The notes under the pieces: generated by a model
What the model saw: only the letters and a program-made list of their open reading frames with translations
Told to the model about the DNA's origin: nothing
Databases searched by the model: none
From: AA29 sp041481445
Lineage (GTDB): Bacteria; Acidobacteriota; Vicinamibacteria; Fen-336
Reading direction: 5' to 3'
DNA: 56,277 bases
NCBI GenBank assembly: GCA_041481445.1
Contig: JBGPBV010000033.1
Span: 1-56,277 of the forward strand
Part shown: piece by piece, positions 1-9,205 of the stretch
Numbering within the stretch: the first letter of the stretch is position 1
Layout of the letters: each line of letters opens with the position of its first letter
Translations under genes and position numbers: made by a program

Positions 1-66
1 CAGGTCCGGCTTTCCGCCAGACCAGCGCAAGACCAGCGAGCCAGCGTCCTCGTTGGCCTCCCCCAT
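1..66 (-). CDS. Possible 5' end of a gene running off the left edge
   Basis: An ATG at 66-64 opens a minus-strand frame of 22 codons with no stop before the window edge (MGEANEDAGSLVLRW, then SGGKPDL). It lies just downstream of the tRNA-Pro gene on the same strand. The ribosome-binding site is weak. The fragment is too short to assign a family, and the plus strand is also open here, so this is only a candidate. Confidence 0.3.
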   Translation of the reverse strand, partial: MGEANEDAGSLVLRWSGGKPDL

Positions 67-82
67 AACTCACTGAAAAGGT

Positions 83-159
83 TGGTCGGGGCGGCCGGAT
101 TTGAACCGGCGACCACCTGCGCCCAAGGCAGGTGCGCTACCAGGCTGCGCTACGCCCCG
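83..159 (-). tRNA. tRNA-Pro (TGG anticodon)
   Basis: The reverse complement folds as a 77-nt tRNA. The acceptor arm CGGGGCG pairs with CGCCCCG, followed by discriminator A and an encoded CCA (83-85). The anticodon stem CCTGC/GCAGG encloses the loop CTTGGGC, giving anticodon TGG, which reads proline codons. The T-arm GCCGG-TTCAAAT-CCGGC is intact. No intron is seen. Confidence 0.95.
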
Positions 160-175
160 GTGACGTGGAAGGGCC

Positions 176-181
176 ATTCTA
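176..181 (-). promoter_or_regulatory. Candidate -10 element of the tRNA-Pro promoter
   Basis: The hexamer TAGAAT on the minus strand lies 16 bp upstream of the mature tRNA 5' end. No good -35 hexamer is seen. The same hexamer precedes tmRNA. The rest of the stretch between the tRNA and the receptor gene (160-437) shows no gene. Confidence 0.35.
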
Positions 182-437
182 GCCCGAGCCCGACGCCGCA
201 CGCGTTTTGCGTCGCGAAACTCCCGCTCGGTGGACGTCCCGCTCGTGAAAGCGTTTTCGGATCGCCGAGAATCCATCGTACCGGCAGTTACGATCCGGCC
301 CGATGTTCCTGCCCGCGAAACTTCGACGTCCGCGACGATTCGATTTGCCAGCGCCTCCGACCTCGCCGCACCCTCCCGCCATCGCGTCCCCGTCCGGCGG
401 TCGTCCGACCTCGTTTCGAGGGCGAAGGGAGAGCACC

Positions 438-3400
438 GTGAGACAGGCCATGAGAGCGGGAATCGGGACCCTGGTCGTCGTCCTCTCGCTGGCGTCCCTG
501 ACGTTCGCCCAGGGCGCCTCATCGATCGTCGGCACCGTGAAGGACACGAGCGGCGGCGCTCTGCCCGGGGCGACCATCACCGTGGCCGACGTCGCGCGCG
601 GAGTGACCCAGACCGTGCAGTCGAGCCCGCAAGGCACGTTCGTCTTCCCGCAGCTCACCCCCGGGACCTACACCCTCACCGCCGAGCTGTCCGGCTTCAA
701 GAAGGTGGAGAGGAGCAACGTCATCCTCCCGACCGCCTCCAAGGTGAACGTGGGCATCCTGGTGCTCGAGGTCGGCAACGTCTCCGAGACCATCACCGTC
801 GAAGCCGACGCCGGCCGCCTCCAGATCCAGACCGAGTCCGGCGAGCGCTCCGACATCGTCACCAACCGGCAGCTGCGGGACATCGCCCTCAACGGCCGCA
901 ACATCGTCGACCTCATGAAGCTCGTGCCGGGCGTGATCACCGCCCGCAGCCTCACGACCTCCACCGTCACCAACGTCGTGGACCAGCTCAACATCAACGG
1001 CACCCGCTCCCTGCAGCACGAGTACACCGTGGACGGCGTGACCAACCTCAACCTGGGCAACAACACGGGCGGGCTCGTCTCCGTCAACCCGGATGCGCTC
1101 GAAGAGGTCAAGGTCCTCACCTCCAACTACCAGGCGGAGTACGGCCGCTCCGGTGGAGGCTTCATCGCCCTCACCACGCGCTCGGGCACGCGCGAGCTGC
1201 ACGGCGGGCTGCGCTACTTCCGGCGCCACGACAGCCTCAACGCCAACACCTACTTCAACAACGCGCGTGGCGGGTCGGAGGCCGGGCTTCCGCGGCCGCT
1301 CTATCGCTTCAACTACTACGGCTGGGACCTCGGCGGGCCCGTTCCCTTCGTCGGCACCAAGGAAGACCCCAAGCTCTTCTTCTTCGTGGCCCAGGAGTAC
1401 TACGACCAGCTCGTGCCGCAGACGGCGTCCGTGAACATCCGCGTCCCCACCGTGGCCGAGCGCACCGGGGACTTCTCGCGGAGCGTGGACGGCGCCGGCC
1501 GGCCGGTCGTGGTCATCGACCCGATCACCGGCCAGCCGTTCCCGGGAAACATCATCCCCGCCGGCCGCATCTACGCCCCCGGCCGCTCGATCTTGAACCT
1601 GTTCCCGACGCCGAACACCGCCGCGGGCGGCAACCTCTACAACTTCACCTCGCAGGAGCCGAGCAACTACCCGCGACGCGAGGACATCGCGCGCGTGGAC
1701 TGGCAGATCACGCCGCGGACGCGCCTCAGCGGACGGTTCGTCTACAACAAGGACGACCAGCAGTTCGCCTACGGGACGACCACCGCGTCCTGGAACTGGC
1801 CCCTCACCGTGACCGACCGGAAGAACGGGCCGGGCAAGACCCTGTCCTTCACCCTGACCCACGTCTTCAGCCCGAGCCTCACCAACGAGTTCGTCTACGG
1901 CGCGGGCCGGGGTGGCGTCCTCATCGCACCCTCCGACGACCGGGCCACGCGGGCGGCCACGTCCATCAACACGCCGCTCCTGTTCCCGGACGCCAACACC
2001 GGGAACCTGATCCCCAGCGTGACCTTCGGCGGCATCGCTAGCATCACCACCAACGCCGCCAACCCCGCGGCCAGCGGGACGGTGGGCACCAGCGTGTTCG
2101 GTCCCTTCGACCAGAAGTTCGTCATCAACAACTTCATCGACAACCTGACCAAGGTCCACGGCCGGCACATCCTCAAGGCCGGCGTGTACTACCAGCGCGC
2201 CTCGAACAGCAGCAACTCGCAGACCAACGTCGAGGCCAACATCGACTTCACCAGCTCCGCCTCCAACCCCCTCAACAGCGGCTATCCCTTCGCCAACGCG
2301 CTGCTCGGCGTCTACAGCTCGTACACCCAGGCCAGCTCGAAGCCGGTGGCGTCGTACTACTACTACGACCTCTCCGGCTACATCCAGGACACCTGGAAGG
2401 CGACCTCGCGCCTGACCCTCGACCTGGGCCTGCGCCTCTCGCACTTCGAGCCCTACTACAACAGCATCGGCGACGGCGCGTATTTCGACCCTTCGCTCTA
2501 CGACCCCTCGAAGGCGCCGCGCCTCTTTCGTCCGGTCTGCGTCGCGCTGCCGTGCACCGGCAACAACCTGCGCGCGATGGATCCGGGGGTCACGGGGGCG
2601 CCGACCACCGCCAACACCCTCGGCTCCTTCTTCATCGGCAAGCTCGTGCCCAACTCCGGCGACCTCACCAACGGCATGGGCCTGACCGCGGACGGCTACC
2701 TCCGCGGCGGGATCGAGGGCCAGGCGGTGCTGCCCCAGCCGCGCCTCGGCTTCGCCTGGGACGTCTCCGGGCAGGGCAGGACGGTCGTCCGCGGAGGGTT
2801 CGGCGTCAGCTTCGATCGTTACCAGAGCGGCGTCGGCGTCGGTAGCGGGGCGACCAACCAGCCCTTCGTCTTCAACCCCACGCTGACCAACGGCTATCTG
2901 CAGGACCTCGCCTCCTCGAGCGGGGGCGCGCTGGCGCCGCAGTCGGTGCAGGGCGTCGATCCCAAGGGGAAGTGGCCGGCCATCTACAGCTACAGCGCCG
3001 GCGTCCAGCGCGAGATCGGGAGGGGCATCATCCTCGACGTCGCCTACGTCGGGTCGCAGTCGCGCCACAACCCCCGGCGCGTGAACCTGAACGTCCTGCC
3101 CTTCGGGACCACCTTCAAGGCCTCCGCCCAGGACCCCACCAAGACGAACGGGGTGGTGCCCGCGGTGGAGCCGGGCCTGCCCGCGGTCTATGCGAACACC
3201 GGCCTCAACTTCACCGGCGCCAACGCCTACGCCATCGACTTCCTGCGGCCCTACCAGGGTTACAGCGACATCATCTACTACTACTTCGACGGCCGGACCT
3301 CCTTCAACTCGCTGCAGGTGGCGCTGCAGCGCCGTTTCTCGAAGCGCTTCACCTTCGGCCTCGCCTACACGCTCTCGCGCGCGACCACCACCGTGTCCGA

Positions 3401-4124
3401 CGACGCGACCTTCACGAACAACCTCGACCCCGCCGCCTTCGACTACGGCCCCGCCACCTTCGATCGCACGCACTACTTCGTGGCCAACTACGTCTGGAAC
3501 CTGCCGAAGGGGAGCAAGCTCCTCGGCGGCGGATGGCTGGCCCGCGGCCTGCTCGACAACTGGACGGTGTCGGGCATCTCGTGGGTGACGTCGGGGAACC
3601 CGGCCGAGCTCACCCTCACCATCTCGGGCCAGGACGCGGGCAATCGCGTGCTCGGGACCTACACGAACGGCAACGGGGCGGGCCTGCAGCCGCGGTTCTA
3701 CCTGAACGGCGAGGGTCAGGACGCGCCGAACGACATCAACACCGGGGCCTTCGTGGTGCCCGCCATCGCCGACGCCGGGCCCTATCCGCGCTTCTACCTG
3801 CGCAACCCCGGGTTCCAGAACCACGATCTCTCCCTCTTCAAGAACTTCCCGCTCGGCGCAAGCGGGAAGCGCTCGCTGCAACTGCGGGTGGAGGCCTTCA
3901 ACATCTTCAATCACCCCCAGTTCAGCGCGGTCAACCGGACCACCAACGTCACCAACGCCGCCGGCCAGACGGGTGCCGCCATCTTCAACAACTACACCGG
4001 GCTGACCGTCACCAACAACGTCCGGCCCGCGAACAGCACGGCGGTGCTCGGGAGCTTCTTCGGCGAGTACTCGGCCACCCGCGATCCCCGGATCATCCAG
4101 CTCGGCGTCAAGCTGTACTTCTAA
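438..4124 (+). CDS. TonB-dependent receptor, Oar-like, with carboxypeptidase-regulatory-like domain
   Basis: This predicted outer-membrane receptor has 1228 residues. I chose GTG 438 because AGGGAGAG lies just upstream and because it leads directly into a signal peptide (about residues 1-25, hydrophobic core LVVVLSLASL, FAQ at the cleavage region). Residues about 28-110 look like a CarboxypepD_reg beta-sandwich (IVGTVKDTSGGALPGATITV). A plug follows (about 120-270, NGTRSLQHEYTVDGVTN), then a long beta-barrel ending LGVKLYF with the terminal aromatic residue typical of outer-membrane proteins. Proteins of this layout in Acidobacteria and Bacteroidetes are thought to import large substrates or act at the surface. 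No ExbB/TonB genes are nearby and the substrate is unknown. The gene stands alone, 34 bp before rdgB. Confidence 0.9.
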   Translation: MRQAMRAGIGTLVVVLSLASLTFAQGASSIVGTVKDTSGGALPGATITVADVARGVTQTVQSSPQGTFVFPQLTPGTYTLTAELSGFKKVERSNVILPTASKVNVGILVLEVGNVSETITVEADAGRLQIQTESGERSDIVTNRQLRDIALNGRNIVDLMKLVPGVITARSLTTSTVTNVVDQLNINGTRSLQHEYTVDGVTNLNLGNNTGGLVSVNPDALEEVKVLTSNYQAEYGRSGGGFIALTTRSGTRELHGGLRYFRRHDSLNANTYFNNARGGSEAGLPRPLYRFNYYGWDLGGPVPFVGTKEDPKLFFFVAQEYYDQLVPQTASVNIRVPTVAERTGDFSRSVDGAGRPVVVIDPITGQPFPGNIIPAGRIYAPGRSILNLFPTPNTAAGGNLYNFTSQEPSNYPRREDIARVDWQITPRTRLSGRFVYNKDDQQFAYGTTTASWNWPLTVTDRKNGPGKTLSFTLTHVFSPSLTNEFVYGAGRGGVLIAPSDDRATRAATSINTPLLFPDANTGNLIPSVTFGGIASITTNAANPAASGTVGTSVFGPFDQKFVINNFIDNLTKVHGRHILKAGVYYQRASNSSNSQTNVEANIDFTSSASNPLNSGYPFANALLGVYSSYTQASSKPVASYYYYDLSGYIQDTWKATSRLTLDLGLRLSHFEPYYNSIGDGAYFDPSLYDPSKAPRLFRPVCVALPCTGNNLRAMDPGVTGAPTTANTLGSFFIGKLVPNSGDLTNGMGLTADGYLRGGIEGQAVLPQPRLGFAWDVSGQGRTVVRGGFGVSFDRYQSGVGVGSGATNQPFVFNPTLTNGYLQDLASSSGGALAPQSVQGVDPKGKWPAIYSYSAGVQREIGRGIILDVAYVGSQSRHNPRRVNLNVLPFGTTFKASAQDPTKTNGVVPAVEPGLPAVYANTGLNFTGANAYAIDFLRPYQGYSDIIYYYFDGRTSFNSLQVALQRRFSKRFTFGLAYTLSRATTTVSDDATFTNNLDPAAFDYGPATFDRTHYFVANYVWNLPKGSKLLGGGWLARGLLDNWTVSGISWVTSGNPAELTLTISGQDAGNRVLGTYTNGNGAGLQPRFYLNGEGQDAPNDINTGAFVVPAIADAGPYPRFYLRNPGFQNHDLSLFKNFPLGASGKRSLQLRVEAFNIFNHPQFSAVNRTTNVTNAAGQTGAAIFNNYTGLTVTNNVRPANSTAVLGSFFGEYSATRDPRIIQLGVKLYF

Positions 4125-4158
4125 CAGCCACCGCCGCGGGGCGGACTATGATCGTGTC

Positions 4159-4785
4159 GTGCCCGACCTGCTGCTCGCGAGCCAGAACCCGGGCAAGCTG
4201 GCCGAGATGCGCCAGCTCGTGGCCGGCCTGCCCTGGCACGTCGTGGGGCCGCGGGAGATCGGGATCACGGACGCGCCCGAGGAGACCGGGCGCACGTTCC
4301 TCGAGAACGCCGTCCTGAAGGCGCGGCATTACGCGGCGCAGTCGGGGCGGCTGACCGTCGCCGACGACTCCGGCCTCTCCGTGGACGCGCTCGACGGCGG
4401 TCCCGGCCTCTTCTCCAGCCGTTTCGGCGGCGAGGGCGCCACCGACGCCGAACGCAATCGGCTCCTGCTCGAGAAGCTCCGCGGCGTTCCCCGCCCGAAG
4501 CGCGGCGCGCGGTTCACGAGCGCGGTCGCGGTGGTGCGTGGGGAGGAGCTCCTCTTCGAGGCCCTGGAGACGGTCGAGGGCTTCATCGCCGAGGAGACCC
4601 GGGGCCCGAACGGCTTCGGGTACGACCCCCTCTTCTTCTATCCTCCGTTCGGCCGGACCTTCGGGGAGACGCGGCCGGAGGACAAGGACCGCGTGAGCCA
4701 TCGCGGCAAGGCCTTCGCCCGCTTGCGGGCGTTCCTGGAATCACTGCCGCCGGCGGCGATTAACGCGAATGGAGGGACACGATGA
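4159..4785 (+). CDS. rdgB: RdgB/HAM1-family non-canonical purine NTP pyrophosphatase
   Basis: The 208-residue product matches the cytosolic Maf/HAM1 (ITPase) family, which hydrolyses dITP and XTP to monophosphates to keep deaminated purines out of nucleic acids. Hallmarks are all present: LLLASQNPGKLAEM at the N-terminus (nucleotide binding), DDSGLSVDALDGGPGLFSSR (catalytic Asp, specificity loop), GPNGFGYDPLFF and SHRGKAF near the C-terminus. The GTG start at 4159 is the only start placing the ASxNxxK motif at the usual N-terminal position. It converges on the RNase PH gene; elsewhere these two genes are often adjacent in the same direction. Confidence 0.95.
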   Translation: MPDLLLASQNPGKLAEMRQLVAGLPWHVVGPREIGITDAPEETGRTFLENAVLKARHYAAQSGRLTVADDSGLSVDALDGGPGLFSSRFGGEGATDAERNRLLLEKLRGVPRPKRGARFTSAVAVVRGEELLFEALETVEGFIAEETRGPNGFGYDPLFFYPPFGRTFGETRPEDKDRVSHRGKAFARLRAFLESLPPAAINANGGTR

Positions 4786-4835
4786 CTCGCGAGGTCGAGC
4801 TGCAGTAGCGGAGGGCCGGCCCCGCGAGCCGGCGG

Positions 4836-5591
4836 TCAGGCTGTCGGAGTCTCCACCTTCGGCTTCTTGAGCACCACGTCCCCGAGCACCGACCGCTGGA
4901 TCGCGATCAGCTCCTGGGTGCCCTTGTGCGCGGCCGCCATCAGGGCCTGCAGCTCCTCCTCGGTGAACGAGCCGTCCTCGGCCGTGCCCTGGATCTCCAC
5001 GAACCGGCCGGCCCCCGTCTTCACGATGTTCATGTCGACGTCGGCCTTCGAGTCCTCCTCGTAGTTGAGGTCGAGCAGGATGTCCGCCCCGATCTTGCCG
5101 ACCGAGGTGGCGGACACGAAATCCAGCAGGGGCAGCTCCGTGAACGAGCCCTGCTTCCGCATGTGGCGCAGGGCGTCCACCATGGCCACGAAGGCGCCGG
5201 TGATGGAGGCCGTGCGGGTGCCGCCGTCGGCCTGGATGACGTCGCAGTCGATCCAGAGGGTCCGCTCGCCGAGGCCGCGCAGGTCCACGACCGCGCGCAG
5301 GGAGCGGCCGATCAGGCGCTGGATCTCGTGGGTGCGCCCGGAGGGCCGCCCCTTCGTCACCTCGCGCTGCGACCGGGTGGTGGTCGACCGCGGCAGCATC
5401 CCGTACTCCGCGGTGATCCAGCCCTCGCCCTGGCCCTTGAGGAAGGGCGGGACGCGGTCCTCGACGCTCACCGTGCAGATGACGCGGGTGTCGCCCACCT
5501 CGATGAGGGACGAGCCTTCCGCGTGCTTGGTGTAGTGCGGGGTGATCGTGACCGGCCGGAGCTGGTCCGCCGCCCGTCCGTCGCTGCGCAT
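4836..5591 (-). CDS. rph: RNase PH (tRNA 3'-end-trimming phosphorolytic exonuclease)
   Basis: This enzyme trims tRNA 3' ends using phosphate as nucleophile. From ATG 5591 the protein is 251 residues and begins MRSDGRAADQLRPV, the usual family start. Further motifs are GEGWITAEYGMLPRST, RTHEIQRLIGRSLRA and DCDVIQADGGTRTASITG (phosphate and active-site region). GGGAAG lies 4 nt upstream of this ATG. A GTG at 5657 would add 22 residues and overlap the upstream transglycosylase stop as GTGA, so coupled translation from there is possible. I prefer the shorter form because it matches family length. Confidence 0.93.
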   Translation of the reverse strand: MRSDGRAADQLRPVTITPHYTKHAEGSSLIEVGDTRVICTVSVEDRVPPFLKGQGEGWITAEYGMLPRSTTTRSQREVTKGRPSGRTHEIQRLIGRSLRAVVDLRGLGERTLWIDCDVIQADGGTRTASITGAFVAMVDALRHMRKQGSFTELPLLDFVSATSVGKIGADILLDLNYEEDSKADVDMNIVKTGAGRFVEIQGTAEDGSFTEEELQALMAAAHKGTQELIAIQRSVLGDVVLKKPKVETPTA

Positions 5592-5653
5592 CAGGCTTCC
5601 CTTTCGCAGGAGCGCGGGGTCGATCTTGAGCGAGTCTCCCAGGCGGAAGGCGG

Positions 5654-7861
5654 TCACGGCCGCGTCCCCGTAGCCGCGGGCGCGGACGGCGCCAAAGGCG
5701 GCAGCGCATAGATGCGCCGGTACTGCTCCTGGGCCGCGAGCACGGTCATGACGTAGGTCCGTGTCTCGCTGAACGGAATGCTGTCCACGAACTCCTCCGC
5801 GCTCATCCCCGGGCGCGCCAGGTCCCAGACCGCGACACGGTGTGGACCGGCATTGTACGCGGCCACGGCGCGCTCCAGGTTGCCTCCGAAGCGATCGATC
5901 ATCTCACGGAGGTACAGGGTGCCGAGCTGGAGGCCGAGGGCGGGGTCGTGGAGCTGCGGCACGGTCAGCCGCTTGATCCCGACGCCGCGGGCCAGCGCGC
6001 GCCCGGTGGGCGGCATGAGCTGCATGAGGCCGTGCGCGCCGGCCGCGCTCACCGCCGCCGGGTCGAAGGTGGATTCCTGCTCGGTCACCGCCGCCACCAG
6101 CGCGGAGTCCACGCCGGCGGTGCCGGCGCTGGCGGTGAGGACGTCGGTGTAGCGGATCGGGAACAGGATCTTCCACACGGCGTCGGGGAGCTGGTCGCCC
6201 GTCTCCGTCACGTACTCCGGGTAGGCCCGCTTCATGGCCGTGATGGCCGGCCGGAGCTGGCCCTGGCGCCAGAAGATCCAGCTCCGCGTGGCCTGCACCT
6301 GCGGACCGGGCGGCGCGCCCGAGAGCTCGTCCATCGCCTCCTCCAGCCGATCGATGAGCAGGAGGTTGCGGACGCGCGTCTGCAACGGCTCGGGCACCGC
6401 GGGCAGGCCTTCGGCGGGAGCGGGATGGGTGGAGGAGGCGCCCGCGGGCAGCCGTCCCAGCGCCTCGCGCGCCTTGATGCCGTGGTAGGCGAACTTGTAC
6501 CGCGCCAGCAGGTCCTCGAACAGGGCGCGTGCGCGGTCGTCCTGGCCCATCTCGCGGTGGGCGCGGCCGGCCCAGTAGAGGAAGGCCGGGCGCCAGAGGT
6601 TGGAGGTGCGCGCCCTGGCCGCCGCCTCGAAGATCTCCGCCGCCTTGTCGAAGCGCCGGGCGCGGTATTCGCCCCAGCCCACGTGGAAGGTCGCGGTGTC
6701 GGCGTACTTCCCCTGCGGGTAGCCCTCGAAGATCCGCCGATAGAAGGGAAGCGCGTCGTCCTCCCGGCCCGAGCGCGCGAAGGAGGCGGCGCCGTCGAGG
6801 AGCGCCTGTTCGCCCCAGGACGTCCCCGGGAACCGCGTGGCCACGGAGTCGTAGGCGGCGGGCGTGCTCGCGCCCCGCGACCGGAGGCGGGCCAGGAAGA
6901 ACGCGGCCTCCGGCTCGACCGCGGAGCCCTTGAGGACGGCGGCCAGCACCGGCCGCGCCTGCGCGTCGCGGCCGATCTCGATGAGGGCGCGCCCGAGCCG
7001 GACGCGGATGACGTCCGCGTCCTCCGGGGAAGGCTTGCGCAGCAGGAGGGCCTGGAAGAGCTTGATCGCCGACCGGTATTCTCCGGCCTCGAACAGGACG
7101 AGCGCCTTCTTGAGGTCGCGTCCGAGCTTCTCCTGGGGAGTGGCCGGAGGGAGGCTGGCCGCCAGCTTGGGCAGGCGCAGGGCCGCCTCCCGGCCCTGCG
7201 CGCTGGCCGGGTAGTCCCGGTCGAGGCGATCGAGCGTCTCCGCCGCCGCCGGCAGAAGGCCCTTCTGCTGCTGCACGGTGCCGATCTGCAGCAGGGCCTG
7301 CGCTTCCCGGCCGGGACAGGAGCCGAGCGCGCGCTGCGCCTGCTCCAGCGACTCGTCCCGATGGCCGAGCAGGTCGTGGACCTCGGCCCCGCGCAGCAGG
7401 GCCACGCAGCGCAGCGGGTTGGGATCCGGGCGCGCCACCAGCTTGTCGTAGTACTCGGCCGCCTTCGCGAGCTCGCCGGTCCCCTCGTAGAGGTCGGCCA
7501 GCGCCCTCCAGGCGTGGTCCTCGAGCCGCGTCTTCGCGATCTCGGGGTCTCTCAGCAGCGGCTCCGCCTCCGCGTACTGCTCGTGATCCAGGAGGAGCAG
7601 CCCCGCGGCCAGGCGAGCCAGGCCGGCGGCCACCCCCTCGGGGTGCTGCGCGGCGAGGTCGCGCAGGGCCTGGGCGGCCTGGGGCGTGCCCGCCAGCGCC
7701 GGGTCGGTGACGGTGTCGTGCACGGCCGCTTCGACGTCGTCGCCGGGCACCGCCTGCAGCCAGTAGCCGCGGGAGGGCGGCAAGACCGCGCGGGGAGGGG
7801 GAGGAGGCGCCCCCGCCGCCGCCATCACGAAGGTGACGGCCAGGACGAAGGAACGCGCCAT
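5654..7861 (-). CDS. slt: Lytic transglycosylase with N-terminal TPR repeats (Slt70-like)
   Basis: The 735-residue product is a predicted exported murein hydrolase that cleaves glycan strands with formation of 1,6-anhydro ends. ATG 7861 gives a signal peptide (MARSFVLAVTFVMAAAGA). About 500 residues of TPR-like helical repeats follow. The C-terminal SLT domain (about residues 575-710) has the catalytic Glu in EQESTFDP, then GLMQLMP and AVAAYNAGP. A GTG further upstream would add 22 residues ahead of the signal peptide and overlap the next gene, which is less likely. The gene sits between rph and a GAF-domain gene, all leftward. The long TPR region resembles the alpha-superhelical doughnut of Slt70. 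Confidence 0.92.
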   Translation of the reverse strand: MARSFVLAVTFVMAAAGAPPPPPRAVLPPSRGYWLQAVPGDDVEAAVHDTVTDPALAGTPQAAQALRDLAAQHPEGVAAGLARLAAGLLLLDHEQYAEAEPLLRDPEIAKTRLEDHAWRALADLYEGTGELAKAAEYYDKLVARPDPNPLRCVALLRGAEVHDLLGHRDESLEQAQRALGSCPGREAQALLQIGTVQQQKGLLPAAAETLDRLDRDYPASAQGREAALRLPKLAASLPPATPQEKLGRDLKKALVLFEAGEYRSAIKLFQALLLRKPSPEDADVIRVRLGRALIEIGRDAQARPVLAAVLKGSAVEPEAAFFLARLRSRGASTPAAYDSVATRFPGTSWGEQALLDGAASFARSGREDDALPFYRRIFEGYPQGKYADTATFHVGWGEYRARRFDKAAEIFEAAARARTSNLWRPAFLYWAGRAHREMGQDDRARALFEDLLARYKFAYHGIKAREALGRLPAGASSTHPAPAEGLPAVPEPLQTRVRNLLLIDRLEEAMDELSGAPPGPQVQATRSWIFWRQGQLRPAITAMKRAYPEYVTETGDQLPDAVWKILFPIRYTDVLTASAGTAGVDSALVAAVTEQESTFDPAAVSAAGAHGLMQLMPPTGRALARGVGIKRLTVPQLHDPALGLQLGTLYLREMIDRFGGNLERAVAAYNAGPHRVAVWDLARPGMSAEEFVDSIPFSETRTYVMTVLAAQEQYRRIYALPPLAPSAPAATGTRP

Positions 7862-7889
7862 CGTGGGCCCGAGCGGAGGGAGCCGGCGG

Positions 7890-9086
7890 CTACATCGGTC
7901 CGAGAGCGCTCTGATCACCTCCGGCAAGGATCCTCACCAGCTCGTCGTAGAAGTAGTTCGTGTTGTCACGCACGTGCGCCGCCACCCGGTCCGCGTACAT
8001 CTGCCTCCCGCGCTCGATGTCCTCCTTCAGCCTCTCATAGATGTCCTTGTTGCGGCGGCCCTCGTTCACCTTCGCCTCGTTGTAGAGCTTGATCTCGCTC
8101 ACGACGAGGCGGGCGAACCGCTTGGCGTCCTCGTGGGCCTTGGCCTCCTCCGGCGACAGCGCCGGCGCGTGGGCGGGGGGAGGAGCCGGGGCCGGGCGGG
8201 CCGCGGCCGCCGCCTGCGGCCGGAGGGAGGACATCTGCTGGGCGTTGAACATCACCGTCGAGCCGCCCTCGTCGGCGGGGGCGGGGGCGGGGGCCGCCGC
8301 CGGCCTGGGGGCGGGGGCGGGGCGGGCGGGGGCGGGAGGAGCGGCGGTGGGGGCGGTGGTGGTGGTCTTGGGCGCCAGCGACAGGAGGTCGATCGTCTTG
8401 CCCGCGAAGAGGACCATGACCTCGATGAGGTCGGCCACGGGCGGGGGGAGCTCCTCCTGCACGCTGTCGCAGTAGAGGATCGCGGCCAGCTTGTCGCGGA
8501 GGATCAGGGGCACGGCCAGGACGGACTGCGGGCTGCCGCCCATCCGGGCCAGGGCCTGGACCGTGCCCGGCGAATGCAGCAGCGAGCCGCGCAGCGCGTG
8601 GCGCGAGTTGTTGACGTTGCGCAGCACCGTGTCCGCGTTGAGGGGCACGTTGATCTGCTTGATGACGTCGGGAGAGTCGATCCCGCGCGCATACCATCCG
8701 ATCGCGCTCGGTCCCTTCACGATGAACATGGCCGCGCGGTCGATGTACTGGCCGCACTCGTTGACGAGGTGGGTGAGCACTTCGGACAGGCTCGCGCCCT
8801 TCTCGAGGGTGGCGATCGACGCCTTGAGCTGGTCGAACCCCGGCCCCACCGGCGCCGGCGGCTCCGGGGGCGGCATGTTCGCCACCACCTCGGCCATGGC
8901 CATCTCGATGTCCGCCTCGTTGATCCTCTCGTCGTAGCGGGCGACGGATTCCTGCAGCTCGTCGAGCGTCCTCACCAGGTTGCCCTGGTGATCCCCGATC
9001 TGGCGCTGGATGTCCACCACCCAGTTCGCCATCTGCTGGCTGATGAGGGCGAGCGCCTTGGCCTTGAGGTCTTCTTGTAAGGTCAT
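7890..9086 (-). CDS. GAF-domain protein with Pro/Ala-rich linker, function unknown
   Basis: The 398-residue protein has no signal peptide. Residues 1-85 are helical, with a possible coiled coil (LQESVARYDERINEADIE). About residues 95-225 look like a GAF fold (LKASIATLEKGASLSEVLTH, then VLAVPLILRDKLAAILYCDS), a domain that binds small ligands. A low-complexity stretch of Pro, Ala and Thr follows (about 235-300), then a charged helical tail (about 310-395). The start at ATG 9086 is favoured by GAGGTGGAG immediately upstream; a GTG two codons earlier is less likely. It may be a signalling or scaffold protein; no output domain is recognisable. Confidence 0.8.
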   Translation of the reverse strand: MTLQEDLKAKALALISQQMANWVVDIQRQIGDHQGNLVRTLDELQESVARYDERINEADIEMAMAEVVANMPPPEPPAPVGPGFDQLKASIATLEKGASLSEVLTHLVNECGQYIDRAAMFIVKGPSAIGWYARGIDSPDVIKQINVPLNADTVLRNVNNSRHALRGSLLHSPGTVQALARMGGSPQSVLAVPLILRDKLAAILYCDSVQEELPPPVADLIEVMVLFAGKTIDLLSLAPKTTTTAPTAAPPAPARPAPAPRPAAAPAPAPADEGGSTVMFNAQQMSSLRPQAAAAARPAPAPPPAHAPALSPEEAKAHEDAKRFARLVVSEIKLYNEAKVNEGRRNKDIYERLKEDIERGRQMYADRVAAHVRDNTNYFYDELVRILAGGDQSALGPM

Positions 9087-9205
9087 CTCCACCTCAGGAT
9101 GAGCCGCGAAATCCCGATCTGACCAGGATTTAGGGCATTATGGGGAGATTGCGTCGAGGTGTCAACGGTTTGCGCAGGGTCGCCCGAGCGACCCAGGGTC
9201 GCGGC

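Noticed and set aside
519..3914. A 1131-residue open frame on the minus strand
   Set aside because: It is antisense to the TonB receptor, with a composition of Gly/Arg/Val/Glu typical of the shadow frame in GC-rich DNA, no domain and no ribosome-binding site.
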